DNA of 64,000 nucleotides from Echinicola salinicaeni. GTDB lineage: Bacteria > Bacteroidota > Bacteroidia > Cytophagales > Cyclobacteriaceae. Made by a program: the position numbers and the translations under genes. The stretch covers positions 1 to 64,000 of the forward strand of contig NZ_JACODZ010000005.1 in the NCBI RefSeq assembly GCF_014280965.1, given 5' to 3'. Within the stretch, counting starts at the first letter, position 1. Every line of letters starts with the position of its first letter. Shown one piece after another: positions 18,409 to 28,321 of this stretch. The notes beneath the pieces were generated by a model. It was given only the letters and a program-made list of their open reading frames with translations. It was not told the origin of the DNA and did no database searches.

Positions 18409-19170
18409 ATGCTCAGCTCCTATTCTTCTATAGAAATAACCTATATAATCCCTGTCTATATTGAAAACCAAAAAGCACAAATTATAGAAAAATTTGTGGA
18501 GCAATATGAACAATATAGCCCAGATATTTTAAAGAAAGTACTATTTGTTTTTGTAGATGACTGTTCACCTATACCTGTCAATATCAATTCAAAAAAACTG
18601 AATTTCACCCTAGCAAGGATTAATGATGATATTAAATGGAACCAGGGGGGCGCACGTAATTTAGGGGTCTTACTGGCCAAATCAAGTAAATTAATTCTAA
18701 CGGACCTGGACCATACTTTTCCTGAGGAAACATTGGCCTATCTCTTAAAAGCCCCTCTTCCTAAATCCCTATACAATTTCAATAGACTTAAAGATGGGCA
18801 GAAACATAATATTCATCCAAACACCTACTATTGCACCAAATCCACCTTTTTCAAATCTCTTGGTGTAGACGAAGAATTTTGTGGTAATTATGGCTATGAA
18901 GACATTTACTTTCTGGAACTTCAAAAAAGCCTCAAAACAAAGATAAAGACCATCAAGCGCTATCCTGTATGGGTAAGGGAGCATAAGGAGCATCCTTCAG
19001 AATCCCATCACTTATTGATTAGGGACACCAAAGTGAATCATGAATTACTTCATGAAAAACTCAAATACCTTAAGTCAAAAGATCCATTTAAAGGACACTC
19101 ACGATTATTCCTTAATTTCTCATGGGATATAGTTGAAGAACAACTTCTTGGCCAAAATCCTGAAAGTTGA
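18409..19170 (+). CDS. Glycosyltransferase, GT-A fold (family 2-like)
   Basis: 253 residues from ATG 18409; a TTG six codons upstream is also in frame. Motifs in order: ITYIIPVYIEN (10-20), the nucleotide-binding VDDCSP (49-54), NQGGARNLG (78-86), the metal-binding DLDH (99-102), and NYGYEDIYFLE, the acceptor-side ED motif of galactosyltransferase-like enzymes. No membrane segment is seen. Donor and acceptor sugars are unknown, and no other glycan-synthesis gene is adjacent. Confidence 0.85.
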   Translation: MLSSYSSIEITYIIPVYIENQKAQIIEKFVEQYEQYSPDILKKVLFVFVDDCSPIPVNINSKKLNFTLARINDDIKWNQGGARNLGVLLAKSSKLILTDLDHTFPEETLAYLLKAPLPKSLYNFNRLKDGQKHNIHPNTYYCTKSTFFKSLGVDEEFCGNYGYEDIYFLELQKSLKTKIKTIKRYPVWVREHKEHPSESHHLLIRDTKVNHELLHEKLKYLKSKDPFKGHSRLFLNFSWDIVEEQLLGQNPES

Positions 19171-19213
19171 AACTTAGCTGAATCCAATAAAATCAATCCC
19201 CTAATAAACCATT

Positions 19214-20029
19214 ATGAAACGAATCATTCTATTTACCCTATCATTTTGCTATACCATCATGGTATCAGCACAGACCGATGTTTATAAGACAGAGATCAAT
19301 ATCCCCTATTATGAGGAAGACCTTCGGGCTGAGGATAAATATATAAACGATAGATGTGTATTGGATATTTATTACCCAATAGGCAAGCAGGGCTTTGCAA
19401 CTGTAGTATGGTTCCATGGTGGCGGACTGACAGGAGGAGAAAAAGAAATCCCCCAAGCTTTAAAAGAAAAGGGCATTGCGGTAATTGGGGTAAATTACCG
19501 TTTATACCCAAAGATCAAAGCACCAAAATATATTGAGGATGCAGCAGCAGCTGTTGCTTGGGCATTTAACAATATTCGAAATTATGGTGGTGATCCTTCT
19601 TTGATATTTGTCTCAGGACATTCCGCAGGCGGATATCTTGCCAGCATGGTTGGTTTGGATAAAAGGTGGCTCAATAAGCATAGTGTTGACGCCAATCAGA
19701 TTGCCGGGCTTATTCCCTTCAGTGGACATACCATTACTCATTTTACCGTAAGAGAAGAAAGAGGCATCCCAGGAACACAAGCCATTGTGGATGATTTAGC
19801 ACCTTTATACCATGTTAGACCTGATGCGCCCCCTTTATTATTGATCACTGGTGATCGAAATATGGAAATGCTAGGTAGGTATGAGGAAAATGCCTATATG
19901 ATGCGTATGATGAAGGTAGCAGGTCATTCTGAAACAAAAATATATGAAATGGATGGCTATGGCCATAATATGACAGCCCCTGCTTTTCCATTATTACTAA
20001 ATGAAATACAGCGTATTATTCAAAAATAG
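19214..20029 (+). CDS. Secreted alpha/beta hydrolase, esterase/lipase family
   Basis: 271 residues. A signal peptide ends YTIMVSAQ (residue 20). The oxyanion motif WFHGGGLTGGEK (66-77), nucleophile elbow GHSAGG with Ser137, Asp214 (ITGDRN) and His251 (GYGHNM) form the catalytic set of the hormone-sensitive-lipase/BD-FAE type. It probably removes acyl groups from small esters or glycans in the periplasm. It lies 43 bases after the glycosyltransferase gene on the same strand. Confidence 0.9.
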   Translation: MKRIILFTLSFCYTIMVSAQTDVYKTEINIPYYEEDLRAEDKYINDRCVLDIYYPIGKQGFATVVWFHGGGLTGGEKEIPQALKEKGIAVIGVNYRLYPKIKAPKYIEDAAAAVAWAFNNIRNYGGDPSLIFVSGHSAGGYLASMVGLDKRWLNKHSVDANQIAGLIPFSGHTITHFTVREERGIPGTQAIVDDLAPLYHVRPDAPPLLLITGDRNMEMLGRYEENAYMMRMMKVAGHSETKIYEMDGYGHNMTAPAFPLLLNEIQRIIQK

Positions 20030-20116
20030 TCCCAGTAATATCTCAGAATTTGATACTTTGTAAAACAAATAGGCCCTAAATACTAAGCTTTATAAAATGG
20101 ACAAATCACCTACATT

Positions 20117-20476
20117 ATGGAAGCACAAAAGGTAAGTAAAAAATGGTTCCAACTTTGGGAATTGGGGAAATTCAGGAATTTACCCATAACGGAGGATTTT
20201 ACCCATTCCAGCCCCTATGGTATCATTGAAGGAAAGCAAGCCTATCTAAACTTAGTAGAAGCCAATAAAGATAAATTTCTTGGTCATCGATTTGACATAC
20301 ATGACAGTCTTTACTGCAGTGATAAATCGTGTATACAATACACCGCTATTCAGGACGATTTTAAATTGGAAGTAACAGAATGGCATTATTTAAAAGATAG
20401 GCTGATCCATAAAATCAAAGCATATTATAATATTCCTGGTGATATCAGGGAAGACAGAAAATTAGAGAATCTATAA
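20117..20476 (+). CDS. SnoaL-like (NTF2-fold) protein
   Basis: 119 residues, a single SnoaL-like domain with no signal peptide. The pattern W..LWELGKF (about 11-20), EDFTHSSPYGIIEGKQAYL, and the later VTEWHYLKDRLIHKIKAYY is typical of this fold. The family includes isomerases and many proteins of unknown role; no substrate is evident. It is 87 bases after the esterase gene. Confidence 0.8.
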   Translation: MEAQKVSKKWFQLWELGKFRNLPITEDFTHSSPYGIIEGKQAYLNLVEANKDKFLGHRFDIHDSLYCSDKSCIQYTAIQDDFKLEVTEWHYLKDRLIHKIKAYYNIPGDIREDRKLENL

Positions 20477-20617
20477 TATCTTCGGAAAGACTATAGCGCA
20501 TAAATTCTTTGCTAAGCTAAAAAAATATTCATGGTGAATAAAAGTCCATACTATCTTTAATACATTAGGAAATAGTCTTCTAGGCATGTGCCTCGAAATA
20601 TATCCGACCCTAAAAAC

Positions 20618-20654
20618 GAAGAAGGAATTTGAAAGTTATTCAAATTCCTTCTTC
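20618..20654. terminator. Bidirectional terminator, 16-bp perfect stem
   Basis: Between converging genes. GAAGAAGGAATTTGAA pairs perfectly with its complement around an AGTTA loop. T-rich bases follow on both strands, the better run (GTTTTT) on the minus strand, so it probably ends the sulfatase transcript. Confidence 0.85.
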
Positions 20655-20675
20655 TATTAATTTTCCTTTTTTGTT

Positions 20676-21764
20676 CTATTCTCTCAGAATATGACGCAAC
20701 TTTTTCAAATAAGCTTCAGCATAATGCTGCATGCCAAGATCAGTGGGATGTGTTCCATCAACAAAATCATCATTCCCCATCCCTATTTCTTCATAAGTCA
20801 TCAAATGTAAATTCTCAAAACCTTGGGTCTTTAACTCATAAAAGATATCCTCCGTCCAACTATTGAGATCAGTATAAGTCTTTTTTCTTACAGGATCGAC
20901 CAGCCCATCTGAATAACCTGCATGTTCCACTAATAGAATTGGTGTATTGGGATGTTGCTCATTTAAGGATTTGACAGAATTCACAATCTTGGCCTTAACA
21001 ACTTCCTCTGTAAAACCTCCTCCAGGTCCCAGATTTGGCAAACAGTCCAATACAAAAATCTTAGCATCAATGGTCTTGATATAATCAATCAATTCTGGCT
21101 CAAGCCTACCGTTTCCTGAAAAGGCCAAATTGATAATTGGCTGATCTAGCTCTCTCCCAACGATATTTGTCCAAGCCATTCCTGGACGGGAGGCACATGC
21201 TCCTTGCGCTATGGAAGTTCCATACACCACCACAGGTTTTTCTGCCCGCTTTGCCTTGAAACTGAATTGGTCATTTGCTTCTACGCCAATCATCAAACTA
21301 TCAACATGATTATATAAAGGCAGATAAAGCTGGTATTCCCTTCCATCTTCAGGACTTCCCGGAGTAATAAACTGATAACTTACTTCCTTCCCGAAACTAT
21401 ACTTTCCTCTGACCCAAATCCATTTACCAGTATCATCCTTGGTATAAAGGTCAAGACCGCTTACCCCTGTAGCAGGCATATGCGGCATTTGTAGATTGCC
21501 ACCTGGTTTATATTTGATCCTAATTTCCGCTGCATCCGATTGAAACCTTAACAATAAGCCTGCTGCATGGCGAGATAATCCCCAAACAGGCTTCCTTACT
21601 TTCCCCTCTGCATCATCAGGCAACCGATTATATGCAATATTGTCAAATCCCTGTCCCTCCAAAACTAATTCATCAGTCTGCAGCGGATCATGCCAAGTAA
21701 ATTCCTGGGCAAAACCTGACAAAAAACTGGCTAAAAGTAAAACTGGTATTAAATAAATTTTCAT
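20676..21764 (-). CDS. Secreted SGNH/GDSL-type esterase
   Basis: 362 residues. A signal peptide ends FLSGFAQ (about residue 20). An N-terminal beta-sandwich-like region (about 25-170) precedes the SGNH domain (about 175-362). The nucleophile is in VVYGTSIAQG (Ser184), the glycine/asparagine block is NLAFSGNGR, and Asp336 and His339 lie in DGTHPTDLG. Such enzymes deacetylate polysaccharides. It is the last gene of the sulfatase transcript, 14 bases after the sulfatase stop, which supports a role in removing esters from a sulfated, acylated glycan. Confidence 0.9.
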   Translation of the reverse strand: MKIYLIPVLLLASFLSGFAQEFTWHDPLQTDELVLEGQGFDNIAYNRLPDDAEGKVRKPVWGLSRHAAGLLLRFQSDAAEIRIKYKPGGNLQMPHMPATGVSGLDLYTKDDTGKWIWVRGKYSFGKEVSYQFITPGSPEDGREYQLYLPLYNHVDSLMIGVEANDQFSFKAKRAEKPVVVYGTSIAQGACASRPGMAWTNIVGRELDQPIINLAFSGNGRLEPELIDYIKTIDAKIFVLDCLPNLGPGGGFTEEVVKAKIVNSVKSLNEQHPNTPILLVEHAGYSDGLVDPVRKKTYTDLNSWTEDIFYELKTQGFENLHLMTYEEIGMGNDDFVDGTHPTDLGMQHYAEAYLKKLRHILRE

Positions 21765-21778
21765 TTTTATATAGATGT

Positions 21779-23239
21779 TTATTTCATCACTTGCTCTTTT
21801 CTCTGAGCTTCAAAATCAGCATTATATTCAGGATTCTTCTCAGTTGGAACTGGAGCCTTGGTAGCTGATCTCCAATCTTGAAGCTTTGATAAAAGTTCTT
21901 CTACCTTATCGGGATATTCCTCTACCAAGTTATTTTGCTCATTCAAATCTTCCTCAAGATTATAAAGCTCAAGATCTCCATCTTCAAAATATTCATGCAA
22001 CTTCCATTTTCCGGACCTGATCACTGAACCTGGCCTTGTGCGGAATAAAGGGTCCTTTGCTTGGTCATCTTTGGGAGAATAGGCTTCCAAATAAATTGGG
22101 AAATGCCAGAACAAATCTCTCTTGGCCAAATTCTTATTTTCAAAAAGCAATGGGCTCAAATCCTGTCCATCCAAACTTTGATTAACATTATCAGCCTTGA
22201 TTACCTTTTGTAAGGTAGGAAAGAAATCCATTTGAAGTACTGGCTCATCTACCTTTTGCCCCGCTTGAATCTTTCCTGGATATTTAATGACCATTGGCAC
22301 CCGGATTCCTCCTTCATAATATGAACCTTTACCAGCTCTAAGTGGGTATTGATTGGAGGTTTTTCGAATTCCACCATTATCTGAAGTAAAAATCACCATC
22401 GTTTCTTCTTCTAAACCCAAGGATGAAACCACTTCTAATAAGCGACCTACATTCTCATCCATGGAATAAACCATTGCTGCATAAACTGCATTATCTTGGC
22501 CACCGGAGCCCTGTTTGGCTTTGAACTTTTCAACCAATTCTGGCTTTCCCATCAATGGACTATGAACCGTATAGAAAGGCAAATACAAAAAGAAAGGTCC
22601 ATCCTGGTTGTCTTTTACAAATTTGATAGCTTCGGCTGTCAGCCTATCTGTGAGGTATTCTCCTTCAGTGCCATCCACAATATGCGCTATATTATATGGG
22701 CTGAAATACCCATCCTTACCAGGGTTGCCCCGATGATTTCCACCAATATTAACATCAAATCCCATGGTGGTTGGATCCTCACTGACATGCCACTTTCCAA
22801 AGGTACCTGTGGTATATCCATTGGCATGGAACATCTCTCCTATTGTAAACAAAGAATCTGAAAGCGAGTCAATATTTTTGGTAGGAATCAATTTACGGGT
22901 TTTGGCATTTCCCCTATCAGAAGGGCTCACCGTATAGACCCCATGCCTTGGACCATACTGGCCACTGATCATATTGGCCCTTGAAGGTGCACAGTTGGAA
23001 GCTCCAGCATAAGCATTGGTAAAGATCATTCCTTCTTGGCTGAATTTATCCAAATTGGGAGTTTCATAATAATCACTCCCCATAAAGCCCAAGTCTTTCC
23101 ATCCCAAATCATCTACATTGATCAGGATGATATTCGGCCTTTTCTCCTCGGAAGAATTGGATGGCTTTTCAGCGCATGAGCCAAGAACCATACTGCCTAA
23201 AAGGCACAGAAATGAGAGAAATCTGCTTATTTTTCGCAT
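21779..23239 (-). CDS. Sulfatase, lipoprotein, formylglycine type (CAPSR)
   Basis: 486 residues. The signal ends LGSC with Cys22 for lipidation. The sulfatase (S1) signature NCAPSRANMISGQYG has Cys83, which is converted to formylglycine; metal ligands Asp43-Asp44 are in NVDDLG, and a later FTSDNGG and KWHVSED block complete the site. It removes sulfate from a glycan in the periplasm. It is 29 bases downstream of another sulfatase gene and 14 bases upstream of the SGNH esterase gene. The substrate is unknown. Confidence 0.93.
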   Translation of the reverse strand: MRKISRFLSFLCLLGSMVLGSCAEKPSNSSEEKRPNIILINVDDLGWKDLGFMGSDYYETPNLDKFSQEGMIFTNAYAGASNCAPSRANMISGQYGPRHGVYTVSPSDRGNAKTRKLIPTKNIDSLSDSLFTIGEMFHANGYTTGTFGKWHVSEDPTTMGFDVNIGGNHRGNPGKDGYFSPYNIAHIVDGTEGEYLTDRLTAEAIKFVKDNQDGPFFLYLPFYTVHSPLMGKPELVEKFKAKQGSGGQDNAVYAAMVYSMDENVGRLLEVVSSLGLEEETMVIFTSDNGGIRKTSNQYPLRAGKGSYYEGGIRVPMVIKYPGKIQAGQKVDEPVLQMDFFPTLQKVIKADNVNQSLDGQDLSPLLFENKNLAKRDLFWHFPIYLEAYSPKDDQAKDPLFRTRPGSVIRSGKWKLHEYFEDGDLELYNLEEDLNEQNNLVEEYPDKVEELLSKLQDWRSATKAPVPTEKNPEYNADFEAQRKEQVMK

Positions 23240-23268
23240 TATTTTTTTTTTGGTTTGGGCTAGTGTTA

Positions 23269-24846
23269 TTATTCTACTGAAGCAAGTTCCAACATTTTGT
23301 CCACAAACTTCCAGTTATCAAATTCAGGAGAAGCATGCTCTTTTGCAACAATTTCATCCAGTTGTTTCAAAATCTCGGGATGTGAAGCTGCTACATCATT
23401 TTCCTCATTTCTATCAAGTTCCAAATCGAAAAGCTGCCATGGATTTTCCGGGTTCTTGGCCAAATCAGTTTTCACACCTTTCCATTTCCCCATACGGATG
23501 GCCAACTGCCCCCTTTTTTCAGGATACTCAAAATATAAAAACTCATGCGACTGCTGCTCTGAATCATTTCCTAACAAAGTAGGTAAAAATGACAATCCAT
23601 CCGAATTTTCAGGCACCTTTGCTCCTGTCAACTCTCCAAGTGTAGCCATCACATCATACTGGGCAGAAATATGGTCTGAAGAGCTTCCAGCACTGATCTT
23701 GCCTGGCCACCAAGCTATCATTGGCATTCTGATTCCACCCTCATAAACATCCATCTTTAAACCTCTCAATCCAGCGGTACTTTCAAAATATTCAGCATCC
23801 ACACCTCCATTGAAGGTAGGTCCATTATCACTGGAGAAAATCACAATAGTATTTTCATCAAGCCCTAATTCATCCAATAAAGCAAATATTTTTCCTACTT
23901 CCTGATCTAAATAGCTGATCATTGCCGCATAGGCAGATTTAGGGAATTCATGTGGAGCATATCCCTGCTGACCCAAATAAGGTTCTTCTTCAAATTTTCC
24001 GAGGTAAGGTTTCAACGCCTCATTTGGAACCTGCAGTGAAACATGCGGAATAGTATAAGGCAGGTACAAAAAGAATTCATCATCCTTATTCTTACGTATA
24101 AACTGTTCCGCCTTTTCAGTCATCTTATCCACCGCATATTCCTCACCTATATAAGCATCAAAAAAACCTTCATCACCATATTTCAAATCACTCTTTTTGA
24201 ATTTCTCCAAGGCAGTTTTATTAGCTTTACTTCCACGAGCCGAAGGAGTATGTACAAAAATATATGGGTTGTTTAAGCTATCCCACCTGTCATTTTCCCA
24301 TAAATGGGTTGGATAGAAATTATGTGCTTGGCGTTGATCCAGAAAACCATAGAAATAATCAAACCCCTGTTTATTGGGATGTCCTTCGTTTCCTGTCATT
24401 CCAAGCCCCCACTTTCCTATTCCCGCAGTCTTGTATCCCGCCTCTTGTAACATTTCACCGATAGTTATCTGACCTTTTGGAAGAGGTTCTTGACCGTTTT
24501 CCACCTCATCTGTAAAGCTAGCGGGTAGTACCGGTTTATTACCTCTGATATATGAATGTCCAGTATGCATACCTGTCAATAAGGCGCATCTAGCAGGAGC
24601 GCATACCGGAGACGCCGTATAATGCTGATTGAACAACATCCCTTCTTGGGCCATTTTATCCAAATTAGGCGTTTTGATCTTGTCCTGCCCATTAGGGCCA
24701 ATCTCACCAAAGCCAAGGTCATCTGCATAGATATAGATGATATTTGGCCTAGCATTTTTGTTTTTATCCTCCTTTACCGCTTTTTGACATGAGCTGAAGC
24801 CCATAAGACCAACCAGTCCCACAACAGTGCACAATAAGCTTTTCAT
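23269..24846 (-). CDS. Sulfatase, lipoprotein, formylglycine type (CAPAR)
   Basis: 525 residues. The signal ends GFSSC with Cys20. The active-site motif is SPVCAPARCALLTG with Cys82; an Ala in place of Ser in CxPSR is an accepted variant that still supports formylglycine formation. Metal ligands Asp42-Asp43 (YADDLG), GKWGLG and FSSDNGPT are present. The length and the YFYGFLDQRQAHNFYP region resemble arylsulfatases of the atsA group. It begins a transcription unit after the terminator at 24935-24972. Confidence 0.93.
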   Translation of the reverse strand: MKSLLCTVVGLVGLMGFSSCQKAVKEDKNKNARPNIIYIYADDLGFGEIGPNGQDKIKTPNLDKMAQEGMLFNQHYTASPVCAPARCALLTGMHTGHSYIRGNKPVLPASFTDEVENGQEPLPKGQITIGEMLQEAGYKTAGIGKWGLGMTGNEGHPNKQGFDYFYGFLDQRQAHNFYPTHLWENDRWDSLNNPYIFVHTPSARGSKANKTALEKFKKSDLKYGDEGFFDAYIGEEYAVDKMTEKAEQFIRKNKDDEFFLYLPYTIPHVSLQVPNEALKPYLGKFEEEPYLGQQGYAPHEFPKSAYAAMISYLDQEVGKIFALLDELGLDENTIVIFSSDNGPTFNGGVDAEYFESTAGLRGLKMDVYEGGIRMPMIAWWPGKISAGSSSDHISAQYDVMATLGELTGAKVPENSDGLSFLPTLLGNDSEQQSHEFLYFEYPEKRGQLAIRMGKWKGVKTDLAKNPENPWQLFDLELDRNEENDVAASHPEILKQLDEIVAKEHASPEFDNWKFVDKMLELASVE

Positions 24847-24934
24847 TATTTTTATCTTTTGATTCCTTTCTAAAATTAAAATTTAATAGTTAAAATAAAA
24901 AAATAAGCTTCATTTCCTTTTAAATTTTAATAAA

Positions 24935-24972
24935 AAAGGGTGTTAAGCTATTACCAAGCATTAACACCCTTT
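24935..24972 (-). terminator. Terminator inside the sulfatase cluster
   Basis: AAAGGGTGTTAA pairs perfectly with TTAACACCCTTT. On the minus strand the stem runs into a string of T. It separates the two upstream sulfatases from the two downstream ones and the esterase. Confidence 0.85.
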
Positions 24973-24990
24973 GCTATTCATAAACGGATT

Positions 24991-26541
24991 TTATTTTTTA
25001 TTTATGGTCGGGTTACTGATGTCTTGATGAAAAATCTCTTCGGCCTCAGTATCCTCATACTTCTTAATCGCTTCAAGTAATTTTGCCTTCATTTCTTTTT
25101 CTACTTCCTGATAAGCCTCCTCTCCTGATACATTGTTCATTTCTGAAGGATCCTTTTCCAAATCAAATAATTCCCATGCATCTACTTGATTATAGAATCT
25201 AATGATTTTATATCGATCAGTTTTCACACCAAAATGTGGGGAAACATTATGCTCTCCTACTTCATAATAATGATAGTAAAGGACTTCCCTACCTTTTTCA
25301 ACTTCACCCGTTAATACTGGTAGAATGGACTCACCTTGAAGGTCTTCAGGAATTTTCACTCCTGCTGCATCCAATAAAGTAGGCGCAATATCCAAGTTCA
25401 TCACCATGGCATCAGATTTTGTTCCAGGCTCTACCACGCCGGGGTACTTCATGATCATTGGAGTACTGAAAGATTCCTCATACATAAATCGTTTGTCGAA
25501 CCATCCATGTTCTCCCAAATAGAATCCCTGATCTGAGGTATAAATAACTATGGTATTTTCCTCCAAGTCATTCTCTTTCAAATAATCTAAGGTCCTACCG
25601 ATATTTCTGTCCATCGATGCAGCCGTAGCCAAATAATCACGCATATATTGCTGGTATTTCCACTCAACCAATTCCTTTCCAGACAAATTACTTGCTTCAA
25701 GTTCCTCACGAATAGGCGTATAATGAGCAAAAAAAGCTTTCTTTTGCTCATCTGTCATTCTCTTTACATTACGGTCTCCTACCTCATCTGGGAACATCTT
25801 AAGGTCGTAGCCCATGATCATGGTTTTGTCGACAGACATATCATTTTCCATGGCTGCCAATCTCCCCTCATAGTTATCATAAAAATTATCAGGAATTGGG
25901 AAAGTCACATCATCATACATGTCCATATCCTTCAGATCAGGCATCCACGTTCTATGAGTAGCTTTATGACCAATTACTACGCAAAATGGTTTTTCTGGAT
26001 CCCTATTGTCCATCCAATTTTCAGCAGCATCTTCAACAAGATCACTCACATAACCCGTTTTTCTAACGCGCTCTTCTTTGCCTTTTACTATAAAGTCCGG
26101 ATTGAAATAATAGCCCTGTCCAGGTAAGATTTCGTAATAGTCTAAACCTTGTGGATTTTCACCCAAATGATATTTTCCTATCCATGCTGTTTGGTAACCT
26201 GCTGCCTGTAAGTTTTTCACAAATTGATCTTGACCTGGATTAAATTTACTATCGGTATTCCTTCTGAAACCGTTCAGATGACTGTATTTACCTGTTAAAA
26301 GTACAGCACGGCTAGGTCCACAAATAGAATTGGTTACATAAGCATTATTAAACAACACTCCTTCATTCGCAATTCTATCTATATTTGGGGTTTCAGTGAT
26401 TGTGCTACCATAGGCACTGATTGACTGACGAGTATGATCATCTGAAATGATGATAACAATATTTGGCGGCTTTTGCTCTTTGGGCTTTGAGCATGAAACA
26501 ACTGCCAGACTTATCAATGCCCATAAAACATTTCTAAACAT
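24991..26541 (-). CDS. Sulfatase, lipoprotein, formylglycine type (CGPSR)
   Basis: 516 residues. The signal ends AVVSC with Cys17. The motif is TNSICGPSRAVLLTG with Cys74; Asp34-Asp35 in ISDDHTRQS and YTSDQGFYLGEHGW of the C-terminal part are present. The HTRQS block and FYLGEHG resemble sulfatases of the choline-sulfatase/heparan N-sulfatase branch (inference). It lies 25 bases downstream of the sulfatase gene at 26567-28030 and is followed by a terminator. Confidence 0.93.
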   Translation of the reverse strand: MFRNVLWALISLAVVSCSKPKEQKPPNIVIIISDDHTRQSISAYGSTITETPNIDRIANEGVLFNNAYVTNSICGPSRAVLLTGKYSHLNGFRRNTDSKFNPGQDQFVKNLQAAGYQTAWIGKYHLGENPQGLDYYEILPGQGYYFNPDFIVKGKEERVRKTGYVSDLVEDAAENWMDNRDPEKPFCVVIGHKATHRTWMPDLKDMDMYDDVTFPIPDNFYDNYEGRLAAMENDMSVDKTMIMGYDLKMFPDEVGDRNVKRMTDEQKKAFFAHYTPIREELEASNLSGKELVEWKYQQYMRDYLATAASMDRNIGRTLDYLKENDLEENTIVIYTSDQGFYLGEHGWFDKRFMYEESFSTPMIMKYPGVVEPGTKSDAMVMNLDIAPTLLDAAGVKIPEDLQGESILPVLTGEVEKGREVLYYHYYEVGEHNVSPHFGVKTDRYKIIRFYNQVDAWELFDLEKDPSEMNNVSGEEAYQEVEKEMKAKLLEAIKKYEDTEAEEIFHQDISNPTINKK

Positions 26542-26566
26542 GGATTATTATTTTGGTATCTTGGTT

Positions 26567-28030
26567 TTATTTACTTGCTGTATAGCTTTTTCCTAAATCA
26601 TTATCCCTAACCTCAGCCAGTTTCTCCTTCAGTCTCGATTTAAACATTTCAACCACTTCTTCATATTGAGGATTATGGGCTAGATTATTAAATTGTTGTG
26701 GATCGTTTACCATATCAAACAACTCCATCCCTCCTGCTCCATCTTCTTCATATTGTATAAATGCCCATTTTTCATTCCTCAAAAGGAATAAATGCTTACC
26801 TCTCCATTTAGAAACTGAAAAAGCCATATCCCTTACCTCATAATCAGGATTATCCAATGTTTTCACTAAACTTTTTCCTTGAATAGCATTGGGCAATTCC
26901 AAACCGGCCAATTCTGCCACCGTAGGATATAAGTCTATCAATTCTGCAAAGGATTTACTGACTGCAGGTTGCTTACCTGGTACCTTGATGATCAGAGGGA
27001 CCTTAGCTGATTCTTCATGGAGGCTCACCTTCATCCAGAATTGATGTTCACCTAAATGGAAGCCATGGTCAGAGGTAAAAATCACAATGGTATTATCAGC
27101 TAAACCTTCTTCTTCAAGAGCATTTAAGACCTTACCTACTTGCGCATCCATATAAGATACCGAGGCATAATAAGCAGCTATGGCTTTTTTCTCTTGATCC
27201 TCTGACATCCGAGCATTTACACTGGTCACATAATTGATACCATTTGCAGGAATATCGTCCCAATCACCAAACACTTTTGGTGGCAAAACCATTTCCTGAT
27301 AAGGATAGGGCTCAAAATACTGCTTTGGAGCAACAAAAGGCACATGGGGCCTTACCAAGCCTACAGCTAGGAAAAATGGTTCATCACCTTTATTCTTGAT
27401 TAATTCTATTGCCTTTTCTGCAGTCCTGCCATCAGAATGCGCCAGATCATCTCCATCGGCCTTTACTATCGTCATCACATTCCCTCCTTTTCTTGGAAGC
27501 TTGCCAAAAGGATTTCCTTGCACCAATTCCGCTTCTCCTTCTGCCTTCCATTCTGGACCTTGACTATTGAACCTCTCTGTCCAAGACGCTTCATCGTCGG
27601 CACCATTAGAACCTGTTTCTATATCAATGGGAACTCCCATATGATAAATTTTACTTACTCGGGCCGTATAGTATCCATTGTTTTTAAACAGTTGGGACCA
27701 AGTAATTTTATCAGGACCGATATTTTCTCTCCCACTAGTGTATCCAAAAGTTTCCGTTGCATGAGGATAGTATCCTGACATAAAAGAAGCACGGGAAGGT
27801 CCACAGATTGGAAACTGACAATAGGCCATATCATACTGAGTTCCTTCAGCTGCCAGTTTATCGATATTGGGAGTAATGTTTAATGGGTTTCCATAAGCAG
27901 ACACAGCTTTGGCTGTCAAATCATCTGCTATAATAAACAATACATTGGGTTTTTCTTTTTTTTGGGCTAAAGCAAAAATCGCATTTAAGCACAAAAGTGT
28001 CGTGATTAGGTATTTCAATGGTTTATTCAT
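26567..28030 (-). CDS. Sulfatase, periplasmic, iduronate-2-sulfatase-like
   Basis: 487 residues. Unlike its three neighbours it has a cleavable signal (ends IFALAQ, residue 23) and no lipobox. Active-site motif CQFPICGPSRASFMSG gives Cys76; Asp36-Asp37 (IADDL) and FTSDHGFHLGEH are in place. The CQxPxCxPSR pattern and FHLGEHQFW are found in iduronate-2-sulfatase and related S1_7 enzymes. It is the first gene of the cluster. AT-rich sequence of 291 bp upstream must hold its promoter, but no clear box is seen. Confidence 0.93.
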   Translation of the reverse strand: MNKPLKYLITTLLCLNAIFALAQKKEKPNVLFIIADDLTAKAVSAYGNPLNITPNIDKLAAEGTQYDMAYCQFPICGPSRASFMSGYYPHATETFGYTSGRENIGPDKITWSQLFKNNGYYTARVSKIYHMGVPIDIETGSNGADDEASWTERFNSQGPEWKAEGEAELVQGNPFGKLPRKGGNVMTIVKADGDDLAHSDGRTAEKAIELIKNKGDEPFFLAVGLVRPHVPFVAPKQYFEPYPYQEMVLPPKVFGDWDDIPANGINYVTSVNARMSEDQEKKAIAAYYASVSYMDAQVGKVLNALEEEGLADNTIVIFTSDHGFHLGEHQFWMKVSLHEESAKVPLIIKVPGKQPAVSKSFAELIDLYPTVAELAGLELPNAIQGKSLVKTLDNPDYEVRDMAFSVSKWRGKHLFLLRNEKWAFIQYEEDGAGGMELFDMVNDPQQFNNLAHNPQYEEVVEMFKSRLKEKLAEVRDNDLGKSYTASK

Positions 28031-28321
28031 TTAATGATTTCTGAAAATTAAATTTAGCAAAAGCCTAAACATTTCCTTGCTTAAATAAATTTGGTAGTCA
28101 GTGGCTTGAAACAAATTTAAAAAAACTAACGACAACTTTTATATAATTTTAAATCAATAAAACCACAAACATAAATTTTTTTATTAAACAAAAGGATAAT
28201 ATTCAATCACATTGATACCTCAATAATAAATTAAAAGATAGTTAACAGGACTCATTTTATATTATAGGTAAAAATAATTACATTCTAATTCTATCTTTTT
28301 AACCCAATAAAACTAAAGATT

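Noticed and set aside
20676-28030. The sulfatase block as a complete polysaccharide utilisation locus.
   Set aside because: No SusC/SusD pair, no glycoside hydrolase or lyase, and no regulator in the block.
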